Below the pieces are notes generated by a model. That model saw nothing but the letters and a program-made list of their open reading frames with translations, did no database searches and had not been told where the DNA came from. Positions 12,501 to 23,130 of a DNA stretch of 64,000 bases are shown here, in pieces. Origin of the DNA: Varanus komodoensis (taxonomy: Eukaryota > Chordata > Lepidosauria > Squamata > Varanidae); NCBI RefSeq assembly GCF_004798865.1, contig NW_025336126.1, positions 2,189,622-2,253,621 of the forward strand, read 5' to 3'. Every line of letters begins with the position of its first letter. Positions within the stretch are counted from its first letter, which is position 1. Position numbers and translations under genes: made by a program.

Positions 12501-15500
12501 TTGTTGGAAAAGAGTGTTTGCTATGACCATCATATTCTCTTGACAAAATTCTACCAGCCTGTGCCCTGCTTCATTTTGTTCTCCAAGGCCAAACTTGCCT
12601 GTTATTCTGGTTATCTTTTGGCTTCCTACTTTAGCATTCCAATCCCCCATGATGGTAAGGATATCATTTTTTGGAGTTAATTCTAGAAGGTGTTGTAGGC
12701 CTTCATAGAACTGGTCAACTTCAGTCTCTTCAGCACCAGTGGTTGGGGCATAGACTTGGACTATTGTGATGTTGAATGGTTTTCCTTGGATTCGAACTGT
12801 GATCATTCTGTCATTTTGGAGATTGTATCCCAGTACTGCTTTTCCTACTCTTTTATTGACTATGAAGGCTACTCCAGTTCTTCTGTGGGTTTCTTGCCCA
12901 CAGTAGTATACCTGATGGTCATCTGAATTAAATCCACCCATTCCTGTCCATTTTAGTTCACTGATTCCTAAGATGTCGATGTTCAGTCTTGTCATCTCTT
13001 TTTTGACCACAACCAGCTTGCCTTGATTCATGGATCTTACATTCCAGGTTCCTATGGAATATAGATTTTTACAGCATCGGACTCCTTTCACCACCAGATA
13101 CATCAGCAACTGAGTGTCCTTTCGGCTTTGACCCAGTTGCTTCACTCTTTCTGGTGCTACTAGTACTAGCCCTCTGCTCTTCCCCAGTAGCATATTGGAC
13201 ACTTTCTGACCTGAGGGGCTCATCTTCCGGCGTCATATCTTTTTGCCTTTTGGTACTGTCCATGGGGTTTTCATGGCAAAGATACTGGAGTGGGTTGCCA
13301 TTTCCTTCTCCAGTGGATCACGTTTTGTCAGAGCTCTCTGCTATGAGCTGTCCGTCTTGGGTGACCCTGCACGGCATAGCTCATAGCTTCATTGAGCTAC
13401 GCAAGCCCCTTCGCCATGATAAGGCAGTGATCCATGAAGGAGCCAAGCCTGCAGAGGATGGTCTAATCCCCTTTTTGAAGTCACTGTGAGCCAGTGACCA
13501 TCACCACATTCTCCATCTGCCATTTCTCATGAGCTGATGATGCACCGCTTGAAGAAAACCTGGTCTTGCCTCTGTCCTGGTGACCCCGGAGCTCCAGTAT
13601 TAGGGGAGCTGCAGCTGAAATCTCGGGAGTCTGTACCTGCTTAAGCCCTTGCCCCTCCAGTCCTGCAGGGCCCAGTCTCCAGCCCTGCTGTCTGGCATTC
13701 TTCAGCTGCCCTGAACTTGCATTGACAGAAGCAGGAAGAGGGGTGCACGATGCAGAAACTTGGCATGGAGATGCCCCTGGTATTCCCTCTGGCACCCCTG
13801 CTTCAAGCAATGCATGAGCAAAGGCTTCTGCCCAGGACCCTGGAGAGCCAGCACTGGCCCAGGAAACCCTGAGTAGGAACCACCAGGAGACCGGGGCAAC
13901 TCTTCATGCTTGTAGACATGGCACATCAAAGCAACCTTTGCATTTGAACATGTACGAAGTAATCCCTTCTTCCCGACTCAGTGTCCTCCAGATGTGTTGG
14001 GAGTTGCGACCCAAGACATCTGGGAGTCATAGTCCACACATGCCTTGAGGAAGCCAGGTTTGCCTAGTTATTCCCCTCATCACGGTGTGATTGAAGTTTT
14101 GCATTTCACACAAATGTACTTGCAACCCCAGGCAGGACAGGCTTCAAGGGTCGGCATGGGCAGGCACCCGACAAGGGCCCACTACCAAGAGTGCCCTGCA
14201 ACTGTTCTTCGTCACCCTGGCAGCCTGCTTGTTGACCTGCCTCTCGCTCTGGCCCAGGCAGTGGCGGCAGCAGCAGGGGAGCAGTTGACGCCCCAGGCTA
14301 CTTGGTCACTGGCAAGCAAGCAGTCGCAAGGATGGGGAAGAGCAGGAGTAACCAGAGGGGGGAGCACTGGAGGGGGGAAGGCAGGCTTCCTGAGGGAGGG
14401 GCAGCGAGAGAGTCTCCAAACCGAGGAGCCGGTACGACACCCAGGCAGGGTTGCCACCGTTCTCCTTTCAAATCCCTGTCCACTTGCCACAGCCCGGCAA
14501 TGGGATCAAATTCATTAGCTGTCTCTTCATGTGTCACTTTCTCTTCCTGACAAGGAAAAACTGTCACTGTAGATCTGGAGACCCTTTGCTATTGTCCATT
14601 GGCCATGAGGCTGGATGCTTTTCTCTGGGGTCCACCCCTCTTTGCCATGTGCTTCCCTGGACTTTTTGGAGACTCACCTGGGATCAGGTGGCGTTCGGAG
14701 AGCTGCTCTTGGGACCGCCGGTGTTGCATTCGCAGCTGCAGCACTGTGGAAAAGTTAATGAATAACAGGGAGTGCTTATTGGCATTGGCTGATTGCCATG
14801 AGAAAAAAAGGGAGGTGAACAACCAGGATAATAGAAGCAACTTACTAAAATAGATAGGGTAAAAGGGTTGATGTATAAACTGTTGACACAGCTTGTAATT
14901 ACTTGGGTTTGGAAATACAAATTTGTCATGCTCATTAAAGGTAAATGCTAAATGGTTAATAAAAGGAAACTGATAATTAAGTTACTGAAACCATTGAAAT
15001 CAGTCCTATCTGCAGTATATGGACTGATTCTGAACAAAATGGTCTAGATATGGAGCCTGGAGAAATAGCAGCTGCTTTCATAAGGGGTTCTTACGATGCT
15101 GCTGCTCTGCTCTTCACATTTGTGGCAGAGTTCAGAAAATTCCCGCTACCCATGACGTGGTCATGTCTCCTTACAGCTTCTGCTGTCCTTTTCCTTAATG
15201 CACAGAAGCTATTAACAACACAGAGCTGGAACAGCTGTATAAGCCCACCTCTGGAAGCATTCAGCGCAAAGAAAGTGAGAAAAACTGTCCTACAGAGAGC
15301 AAGCTATTCCGAGCGTCCCCGCCACATCCAGTCTTGCAGCGCTGCAAAACAAGAGAACACGACTTCTCCGAAACGATTCCCTGCCATTGTGGAACTGCTG
15401 TCCAACCAAATGACCTAGGAGCACAGATTCAACATCTGTCTGGAATGACAAATGCGCTGAGCTTTCACCAGCAACAATGTGATCTCAGCTAATGAAAAAG

Positions 15501-18500
15501 AGAGCTGGAGAAGAAAGTTGCACCAAATTTTATGGGACATGTTCTCTGGCTAATTAAATGAATTCAACCGTGAGCAGGGCCCCAAGGGTGAAGAAACTAG
15601 GAGTAACATCTGCTTTGGCCAACCAAAGTACTCATATGACTATATGGGGCACATGACAATGAACTGCCAAAGGAGAACAGGCGCTGACTCTTTATTCTTT
15701 TCGGTGTCAGGCAAAACCCTTTTTATTCTCCCACTATTTTAATGTTTAGTTGGTTTTAACTGGGGGTTTTTATCTTGACTTGCTGGATGCTGTGTTTGTT
15801 TTGTTCGTTTGTTTTGCTTCTTATTGTAAGCCATCCTGAGATGTAAGTGGCAGAGGGGATATAAAAGTTTTAAATAAATAAATACATACATACATACATA
15901 AAATAAAACAAACTTTACATTTCAGCAACGAATTCAGCAAAAAATCTATGGCATGGAGTACAAATTGGAAACAGTAGATAAACCAAAATTACCTGATGCA
16001 TAAAGAGCTGTGGAAGAACATAAGCACAGAATTTTTGTGGTGGTGTCCATACACCAAATGCAGAAAGAGGCCAGTGCCTGGGCACAGTAGCTATGAGACA
16101 GGCTAGCTATGATAATCAGTATAAATGAGCTACCGTTGTGCTCCACTGGCAAGACAACAGGTGGACTTCCCATCTTACAGACTGGATTCCCAGGGATCAA
16201 GTGCATCCCTTTGGCAGACCTAAATTACGCTGAGCTGATCCAATGACGAAACCCTTCAGACCCCAAAGGAAAACTACACACTTGAGACAGAATGCAATGA
16301 TGCCCTCTTGGCTAGCATTCGTGTAGGGAAGGACACAGAACGGTTGGATATAGCTAACACAGATGCCTCCCATTTTGGCAGCAACCAAAGCAAAGTGTGA
16401 AACCTCCTTGGTTAACTCTGCATCTTTGCCTCTCATTTAAGAATAGAATTTTGCTCATCCTTGGAAAACTCAAAGTTTCCACTGCTTAGCCTTTCCATCT
16501 AATCTAATGCCCAGAGAGCAAAGGCAAGCAAAAAGCAAGCAATAAGGCTAATCATCCATCATACCAGATCCACAAACACACATACAACATTCTATACACG
16601 CCTTCTAATAACAGCTTTCTAAAACAAGCAATTGTGGCAGTTGTTTGGAATCTTAATGCTGGATGTGGTAGTTATAATTACAAGAAACTGAGTTGCAGGG
16701 CACCCTTACCCACATTTATGACATCTGCACCACCCACTGGTTTGAGTCTCTCCTACCTGCTCTCTCACAGAGGAATCCTGGGAACTGTAGTTTCATAAGG
16801 ATGCTGAACATTCTCAGTAAAAGGGTCCAGACATCACAAGGAAATAGAGCTGGGACTCTTCTTGCTGTCTTCCAGAATAACATCTCCTGCTTCAGGCTTA
16901 CATTAATCCAACTTCTAATCCTTTCTCCATGCTTGTCATTCTTGGAGGAAACTGAAACGTCCCTAGCAGAATTCCCAAAACATTTACAAAATGACAGTTC
17001 CCATAATTCCCTTTGAAGGTGGGGAGCAGCTATGACAGTTGTGCTAATGTAGCTAGAGCTAAGCCACAGCTTTCCTCTGGTTCCTTCAATCTGATTATTG
17101 AATCTGGAAAGAATCTGGATCTTCAGTTCCACCAGACCTAGAATGGAGAGCTAATTGGCCTGATTTGTCCAGGTCCTCTTTTGCTTACCATGTTGCAAGC
17201 ACAGCAGCACCGCTGGAAAGTTGGCCGAGTTAGCATGGGGGCCACAACTCAGCCTCACTGGACACTGAAACCGGTTTCGCTATCCAGCTTTCAGATCAAA
17301 AGCAATGCAAGGGCTCTTTATCTCTGCAGAGCAACCCAAATACATGCTTCACTGGAACAATGCTGGGAAGCAGAACCTTGTCCAAGGAAGAGTGCCAAAT
17401 GGGGACAATTGTGTGGGTGACCCCCCCCCATCAAACAGCAGGCACATCATACCTCTGGAGGGTGGGACTGCTCCAAGCATTTCTATTCCTGTGCCCCCGT
17501 CTCTCCTGTCTGCCTGGGCATTTGTCCCGTTGTCAGCAGCAGCTGGGGTGACGCCACCAGCTATTTATTTAAAAGGCTGGAAATACAAGATGCCCCCAAA
17601 CTCCCGGGCCAGAGACTGCAAGAACTGCTCAAGGGAGAACCCGCTGGATTTGCCACCCCCTGAGATGTCACAGAGGGGCAAAAGTCATATTTTCCCTCTC
17701 TGGGGAATTGCTGCTGTCAATCCCCGCTTTCTGATTGCAAGTACTTTTTTGCAATTAGTGCGATGTACTTGGGAGACACTTTTCATTGTGGGTTGCAGGG
17801 ATCGAATAGCAAGCCACACAACCAGGGTGACAAAAATCCTTGCTATTTATCATGCTTTTGCCCCTCCACCAATGCCCAAGCAAAACTATGGAGCAATTAC
17901 AACTGATTTGCCACTGCTTTACAAATTATTTCCTGCTCCCAGGAAATGGTACAACTCCTTCCCTCATTTTAAAAAGTGTAATATCTTTGGGGCAATTTTC
18001 TGCAAGTGCTTTCTTACAGCTGTTTGATACCAGCAATCTTTCCTGGTCAATTTTCTTGTCCATCCAAGGTAGAAATGGGCTAGGCAAGGCAATTGACAAG
18101 ATGAGAGTGCATATAGGCTAATGGGATCACAGTCGCCCACATATAATTCATAAGTGGCCAATTGAAACACACCTTAAAGGAAAGTGTCACAAACAATGCA
18201 CCAAAAGGGGGAAAGAACAATGTCTCCTCTTAGCAAGGCAATCCTCTCCAATTTACCGTATTTTTCGCTCTATAAGACGCACTTTTTCCCCCCTCAAAAG
18301 TAAGGGGAAATGTCTGTGCGTCTTATAGAGCGAATGTGTGTGTGCCTGACGCCCGGGATGCTGCCGGCTGCCTGCACCACGTGGCACCACCTGGCCGGCA
18401 CGCATTTGGCACGCCCTGCTCCACCCGCCCCCCTCCAGCGCAGGTGAGAGCTGCGCCGCTCAGGGGGAGGCGTGCGGAGGAGGAGGAGCCGTGGCCTTTA

Positions 18501-21493
18501 ACCCGTCGGCTGCACGGAGAGACGGACTGCTCATCGCCACCGCCCGGGAAGACCTGCCGCGGAGGAGGAAGAGCTGCGGGCTTTAACCCGCTGGCCACAC
18601 AGAGAGACAGAGTGCTCACCCCCACCGCCCGGGAAGATCTGCCGCTGCCACGCCGCCCGGAAGACCACCACCGGCACGCTGCCGGCCCGGCTGCACCACG
18701 TGGCACCACCTGGCCGGCATGTGCTCGGCGCGCCCTGCTCTGCCCTCCCCTCTGGCGCAGGTGAGAGCTGTTAATCACAGGTAGGTGTGTGTTTTCAAAT
18801 GGCAACCCGTCTTTTAATGAAGCCCATGGGGAAGTGATGGGGAATGTGCATGTGATTATCAGGAAGCTTTCCATGGATCCCTCCTCTAAAAACTAGGTGC
18901 GTCTTATGGTCCGGTGCGTCTTATAGAGCGAAAAATACGGTAAGTGTTGAATTGACAATTCAAAGTGCCTTCAAGCCCTTTGCCATTTCCCCAAGTCTGC
19001 TTTGCCCCTTTTGTGGTTCCTTTTTAGAGCTGTTACTGCAGGTACATAGATGTGACCACCATTTACTTCCCAGCCAATACTTTTGGGTGTATTTCCATGG
19101 AGTTTTCAGAACTGCAGTAACGGGACTCTAGCAACTGTGCACAAGTTAGTTTATATGTAGTCTCTGTCAATTTCCTTCTCTGTTGCCTATTCTCTTGCCC
19201 TAAAAAAACCTGAATGCAGGAAAATTGGCAATTTTCAGGGCCAACTCGCCCCCCCGCCCCATTTCCAGTTGTGCTTTCGTGAGCTCCCCCCCTCAAAAAA
19301 GCAGCAAGTAAAAATGGGATAGCAATCAACGTGGGAGCGGAGGAAGGCTGAGGTCTGCCACGAAGCACACTGGGATACAAGCTGGAGCCAGCTGGAGGGC
19401 TGAGGGGGAAGGAGGGGAAAAATAAACCACAGTAGGTCTAACGGTCTGTCTGGCATGCTGTAGGTTGTTCAGTGAACAACCAACCCACTGTGGCTTATTG
19501 CTTGGTGACGTGGCATGTGCAGACCCACCCTCTGTTTCTTGTGCCGTGACTGGCCAAGCACACAGGAAAATGGCAAACCACTCTGCAGAACCATTGCAGA
19601 AGACATACAGAGAAATCTTAAATTCATTCTATAAATAACTAAAGGAAGGAAGCCTCACAATTGGAAGGCAATCCTGAAATTTAGAGAATCACAAGAAACC
19701 CTTAAGAAACAGGGTAGTTTTCTCCCAATTATTCCAGGGTTGCCTGAGTTATCCCTGTTTACAAAAAAAGGCACATTTTGGGCCATTCAACAGGACTGAA
19801 CTTTGCAGATGCTCAGAGGTGCATTTATTTTTGAAAATAACAACAGCAGGTCTCTACCATCATCCCTACCCCAGTTAAAGCACAAATGTATGTTGAAAAG
19901 GATTGTTCATACTTATCTGGACTGATCTTATCTCCTCACCACAATAAATTCAAGAACAACCACTTGCCCTGACTGTCTTATTTCTTTGTACGCAAATATA
20001 GGATTAAACAGGTACTTATCTGCATCATCAAAATAATAAAAATCAGGGCTGGCCTCCTTTTCAGCAGGCTGCAGAGGGGAGCTGTTTCTTTCCCGGCAAT
20101 TTCCACTTTGTGTGTCATTAAAAATAATAAGCAGAGTGTGTGCCTGTGTGATGTCACGTTCACTTTTTGATTGAGGTATTAAAGTGCTTAAGTCTATCAC
20201 TGTGCCTGCCAGCTGTGCAAGGAGTGGGGATGTATCAATAATATATCAGAATTAATTTTCTATACAATTTTACTCTGCATTAAGTTTGGTAGGACATCTA
20301 CATTATGACTTGGGCCTTTAAAATCCCTGCTGTTGCAATCCTGAAGGCTTTAATTAATTCTTTAATTAAAAAGATATGTCTGGAGGGATGTCTACTTTCT
20401 ATCCTCTAGAGCCTGCCCTTAAACCAGTCACATGTCTAGTGGGAGGTGAAAAAGCCACTCTGTACATGCCAAGAGATACTCCTGTCTTCCTGTGCTGGTA
20501 TTGAAATCGTGGCCCAAATGTTGGAGAACAGGGTCTATGTTCCTATTTCACATAGCACAGAAAAAGTCTGTGTACAGTAACATCTGAGGTGCAGTAAAGT
20601 TTTCCCCTGCAGGGCAACATTGGCCTGCTAGGACAAAACAGGTGCCAGGGCTAAGGAGTCAACATTACATGATACCAAGAAGGAGACTAGGCAGGTCTAA
20701 CCCTTAAGGAACAATCCAGTAGAAGAGACTCCTGTGAAGGTCAGGGAACCTGAGCCCCCCACCCCCTCAATACACACCTTTACCACTCTGTTTAGCCTGC
20801 TGCAAAGCTAGGAGACACCAGGAAAATAATTCAAAGGAAGGGAATATACGTCCTTTCCCCCCAGTTTTCTCCATTTGCTTCACTTTATGTAGCTATATTT
20901 AGTTCACTTTATCTCTTGCACTAAAATTCTCAGGAATATTTGAGGTATAATAATCTATAAAAGCACTTCAAAAGTTGCAGCATAAAGCATAAAAGCAGCA
21001 ATCCACAAGTAAAACATAAAATAGATGGATCTGGCTTGCATACACAAATGAACTGGCATATTCTCGCTGGCTTGATATAGATTAAAAGAAAACAAGACAA
21101 TATAATGCAGTTTGGTAATTTGGAGTTGTTCTCCTACACAGCTGAAGGCCCTTGCAGTGGCGAGAGGGAATTAATAGTAGTAGTAGTACCCCATCTATTT
21201 GTAGCGATTGGGATTCAAAACTGCTCACGACATTAAAATAAGTGCAATTAAAAATACTGTATGAGGACAATTAAAAGGATTAGTTGGAAGTGACAGCGGG
21301 CAGATTGGGATTCTGGTTACACCAGCCACCATTCCTATGTCCCAAATGCCAACAGCCAACCCACAAAAAACCGAGCCCCTGCAGAAAGCCGGAGAGGTTC
21401 CCGCGCGCAAAAGAAGCCGCGCTCCGCGCCTCGCTTACCAGAGCGGAACTTGCTTCGGATCAGCATGGAGCGCTCGGAGGCCAGGAGCGTCAT
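3569..21493 (-). CDS. MAMSTR: Myocardin-family MEF2 coactivator (MAMSTR/MASTR), 5' part only
   Basis: Exons in transcript order: 21439-21493, 14678-14743, 9387-9400 (tentative), 6685-6760, 4726-4875, 3569-3714; together 507 bp, 169 codons, phases consistent. The start MTLLASERSMLIRSKFRS followed by VLQLRMQHRRSQEQL is the N-terminal MEF2-interaction and first RPEL-like motif of the myocardin family. Exon 5 carries an RPEL-type motif, ARLAEDLSEKILHRPGPLEL, then VKKNILPLD (about residues 84-112). Exon 6 has SFSFEED before a ten-serine run, as in myocardin's FAFEED region. The SAP domain and activation domain must lie left of the window, because the last exon ends in an open GT donor and no later exon is seen. 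The symbol rests on the family match plus position: MAMSTR is the gene downstream of RASIP1 in mammals. Myocardin or MRTF paralogues are the alternative. The protein is nuclear and promotes MEF2-dependent muscle transcription. Confidence 0.85.
3715..9386. other. MAMSTR introns between 3.7 and 9.4 kb
   Basis: The introns around the exons at 4726-4875 and 6685-6760. They hold a repeat fragment at about 5320-5400 (GGCCATCTAGTCTGACCCC), a L2-type tail at about 6050-6080, a 23-base A run (6935-6957), a short CA run near 9248 and otherwise unique sequence. Confidence 0.6.
6935..6957. repeat. Poly(A) tract
   Basis: Twenty-three A residues within C-rich sequence, with no recognisable SINE or processed gene attached. 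Confidence 0.9.
9387..9400 (-). other. MAMSTR: Tentative 14-bp microexon of MAMSTR
   Basis: The exon ending at 14678 stops in phase 1, while the exon starting at 6760 is open only when entered in phase 0 (entering in phase 1 reads Gly-Gln-stop). A bridging exon of length 2 mod 3 is therefore needed. The stretch 9387-9400 has an upstream AG and a strong GTGAGT donor, encodes Glu-Asp-Gln-Lys-Arg, and restores the frame exactly. A 27-bp version beginning at 9413 has a better acceptor but breaks the frame. The exon could also lie elsewhere in the intron. Confidence 0.45.
10005..10228 (+). repeat. Interspersed repeat, family A, copy 1
   Basis: Begins ACATAAGAAGAGCCCTGCTG and continues with a CAGACCAAAG motif, a CATGAAGGCA motif and GGAGGTTCCATTTAGCCACC. 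Three more copies share the opening (29641, 35418, 49558). It ends just before the BovB target site. It looks like the 3' part of an old amniote retroposon, but I cannot name the family. Confidence 0.65.
10234..10244. repeat. Target-site duplication of the BovB, 3' side
   Basis: CCAAGCCTGCA, identical to 13443-13453 across the 3.2-kb element. Confidence 0.88.
10245..13442 (-). mobile_element. Full-length RTE/BovB LINE with 11-bp target duplication
   Basis: A 3198-bp element in the MAMSTR intron between 9.4 and 14.7 kb. Both sides carry CCAAGCCTGCA (10234-10244 and 13443-13453), which fixes the ends. On the minus strand, from right to left: a short ORF1 (13069-13263, 64 residues, MDSTKRQKDMTPEDEP), an apurinic endonuclease (IGTWNVRSMNQGKL, MGDWNAKVGSQ, about 12489-13100) and a reverse transcriptase (GFRRGRGTRDQI, DYAKAFDCV, YADDTTLMAE, about 10743-12049). 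The 3' end has the BovB signature around GTGTCCGACCCATCGCGACC on the plus strand, with a GTT-type tail. ORF2 is broken in a few places, including an in-frame TGA near 12486 that looks like CpG decay of CGA and a frame change near 11.1-11.2 kb. Low divergence between ORF blocks and the clean target duplication suggest a fairly recent insertion. Confidence 0.93.
13443..13453. repeat. Target-site duplication of the BovB, 5' side
   Basis: CCAAGCCTGCA, the partner of 10234-10244. It lies immediately outside the start of the element's 5' leader. Confidence 0.88.
13454..14677. other. MAMSTR intron between the BovB and the second exon
   Basis: Mostly unique sequence, with a short palindrome-family fragment at about 13978-14042 (CCTCCAGATGTGTTGGGAGT). 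No exon is supported. Confidence 0.5.
15826..15900 (+). mobile_element. L2/CR1-type LINE 3' tail
   Basis: TTGTAAGCCATCCTGAGATG followed by a TAAATAAATA tail grading into CATA repeats, the typical end of this LINE group. Confidence 0.55.
16768..17030. repeat. Short inverted-repeat element (family C)
   Basis: GAGGAATCCTGGGAACTGTA near the left and CAGTTCCCATAATTCCCTTT near the right form an imperfect inverted pair about 240 bp apart, as in miniature DNA transposons. A related stretch occurs at about 33410-33515 (GAGGAACCCTGGGAGCTGTA). Confidence 0.5.
18256..18940. mobile_element. TA-flanked GC-rich nonautonomous DNA transposon
   Basis: A 685-bp element with nearly perfect inverted ends: CCGTATTTTTCGCTCTATAA at the left, and its reverse complement at 18921-18940. 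TA lies on both sides (18254-18255 and 18941-18942), which fits a Tc1/mariner-type target. The interior is very GC-rich and built of internal repeats: CACGTGGCACCACCTGGCCG occurs at about 18376 and about 18696, and a shorter unit (CACCGCCCGGGAAGA) occurs twice between them. No transposase is present. Confidence 0.8.
18941..21389. other. MAMSTR first intron, 18.9-21.4 kb
   Basis: Unique intronic sequence with AT-rich stretches. I see no exon, RNA gene or clear mobile element apart from short diverged inverted-repeat pieces near 19.44-19.53 kb. Confidence 0.5.
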
Positions 21494-23130
21494 CTTGGCG
21501 GTCCCTGCGGCGACAAGCCCTGATCTGCGGTCGGCCCCGAGGATCTGCAGCCGGGTGCTGGAAGCAAGGGTGGAATGCGCTTAAGTGGAGGAGGGAGACG
21601 GAGGCCAGGCTCCGATGCGGCCCCTTCTCGGAGGATCCAGCAGGCAGTTCGCTCCAGCAGCCCTTCCTTTCACGTGCCTGGCTGCCCCGCTCCGCTCGGA
21701 GCGGCCTCGGCCTGCGCGTTGGGTGACCCCGGGCCAGTTCTTTGCTCTGGCGCCCACCTGCTACTGTTGGCTGCCCTGGGAAATGTGGCCTGGGGGGAGA
21801 CAAAGGATTGACCCATCAGCCACCTACCTCAACAGGGGAAAAAGTCGTGCGTTCCGAGGAAGAAGAGCACGATGGAAAAGGCGATAAGACATAGAGATCT
21901 ACCTCACCGGGTTGTTGTGAGGGGTAAAAGTGGGGGGAGGAGCATGGAGGTCACCCTGAGTTACTTGCAGGAGGGGGCGGGGCAAAACAACAATTTACCC
22001 GCAACTGCGGGAAATGCTGCCGCGTTCGCTGGCTTCCCAATCGACGGAAGGGGAATGCTTCACCTGTGGAATTTCTGCACTGTTGCAAGGCACAGAAGTC
22101 CCTTGGAAGGGCTGCAGGGTCGGCCCCGCTCTTTCTTCGCATCGCTTGCCTGCACACACCCACTAAGCTACCTTTCCAGGGGCCACACCGCCCATCTGTG
22201 GGTGCCAGGCTGCACCGCGTCCTCCTCTGGGAGTACCCAAGAATCCAGCCAGTGCGCCCCTAAGACCTCAGGCCCGCTCAGGGAACCCAGGTGTCCGGGT
22301 GGGTGCCCCCCCGCGTTCTCGCCAAGCTGTCCCCGCGGCACGGACCCAGGCGTCCGGGCTGGCTCACCGGAATGGACGAGAGGGCGCCGTTCTCCTCTTG
22401 CTGCCGCCGCCGCCGCCGCCGCCGCTGCCGCTCGGATTGGGATTGGGGGACGCTAGAACCGTCCGCCCCCGACGGCGTCTCTGGGATGGTCTGCCAGCGG
22501 CCGCACCGGGGGAGGAGGGTGGGCGGCAGCGTCCTTTCCTCGCTGCCCAGGTGAGAACAGCAGCGGCGGGACGGCCAAGCGCGGGGAGGCGGCTGGGCCG
22601 AGGGCTCTGCCCCCCGCCTGGGGGTCCGACGCCACCGCGCCCCCCTCCGCGGCCCCGGGCAGCTGGGCTGTCCCTGCGCCTCCCGGGCCATGCCCCTCCC
22701 CGCGAGTGCCAGCTGCCGCGACACCCGACACCCGGAACGCGCTGCTGGCTCGGCAGGACAGTCCCCGCCGGCCCCCAATCCTCCTCGGCCGCGCCAAAGA
22801 CGCCGTTGCCCCGCCTCCGTGGGCAGCCCTGGCTGGCTCCCCGGCGGACCTGCCCGCCTGAAGGGGGCTCTGCCTGGATACCCTCCAGCCCCGCTTGGCC
22901 ACCCGTGAAAGTGGATCGCACGGCTTTCCCAGGGGACCGGGCTCTCCTGGCTGCAAGACCCCTTCTTATTCTGACCAGCCCCTCCTTCGCTCAAAGCCCA
23001 GAAGGCCGGCTTCCATCCTCCTTCCCGCAAGGAACCTGGGAGTCCTGCTCCCACGCCCTTCCCAACCTTGGCCCGCAGTGTCCCTGGGGTCGCCTGCTGG
23101 ATCCCATCTTCTCGCAGCATTGCTTTCCTG
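21390..23130. promoter_or_regulatory. CpG island at the MAMSTR start
   Basis: GC content and CpG frequency rise sharply from about 21.39 kb to about 23.1 kb compared with the flanks. The MAMSTR ATG (21493-21491) is at its left end, so the island is placed as that gene's promoter and 5' leader. It contains a GCC trinucleotide run at about 22402-22425. Several long open frames run through it on both strands, but all are GC-rich low-complexity sequence with no recognisable domain. Confidence 0.7.
22368..22450 (-). other. MAMSTR: Candidate noncoding first exon end of MAMSTR
   Basis: On the minus strand the GCC-run segment ends in CATTCCG followed by GTGAGCC, a good donor at about 22367. A matching acceptor (GCCGCAG) lies just upstream of the MAMSTR ATG near 21507. 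Related myocardin-family genes have noncoding leader exons. The 5' end is not defined by the sequence. Confidence 0.3.

Larger units (their letters stand above)
14744..18255. other. MAMSTR first intron, right part up to 18.3 kb
   Basis: No coding feature. A L2-type 3' tail lies at about 15826-15900 and a diverged inverted-repeat element at about 16768-17030. The 122-codon open frame at 15050-15418 has no domain I recognise and no splice context, so I leave it out. Confidence 0.55.

Noticed and set aside
15050-15418. A 122-codon open frame with ATG
   Set aside because: No recognisable family, no good splice context, and it lies on the plus strand inside the MAMSTR intron.
22370-22450. The GCC run as a polyalanine or polyarginine coding exon
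   Set aside because: No supported reading frame connects to the MAMSTR ATG. A noncoding leader fits better.
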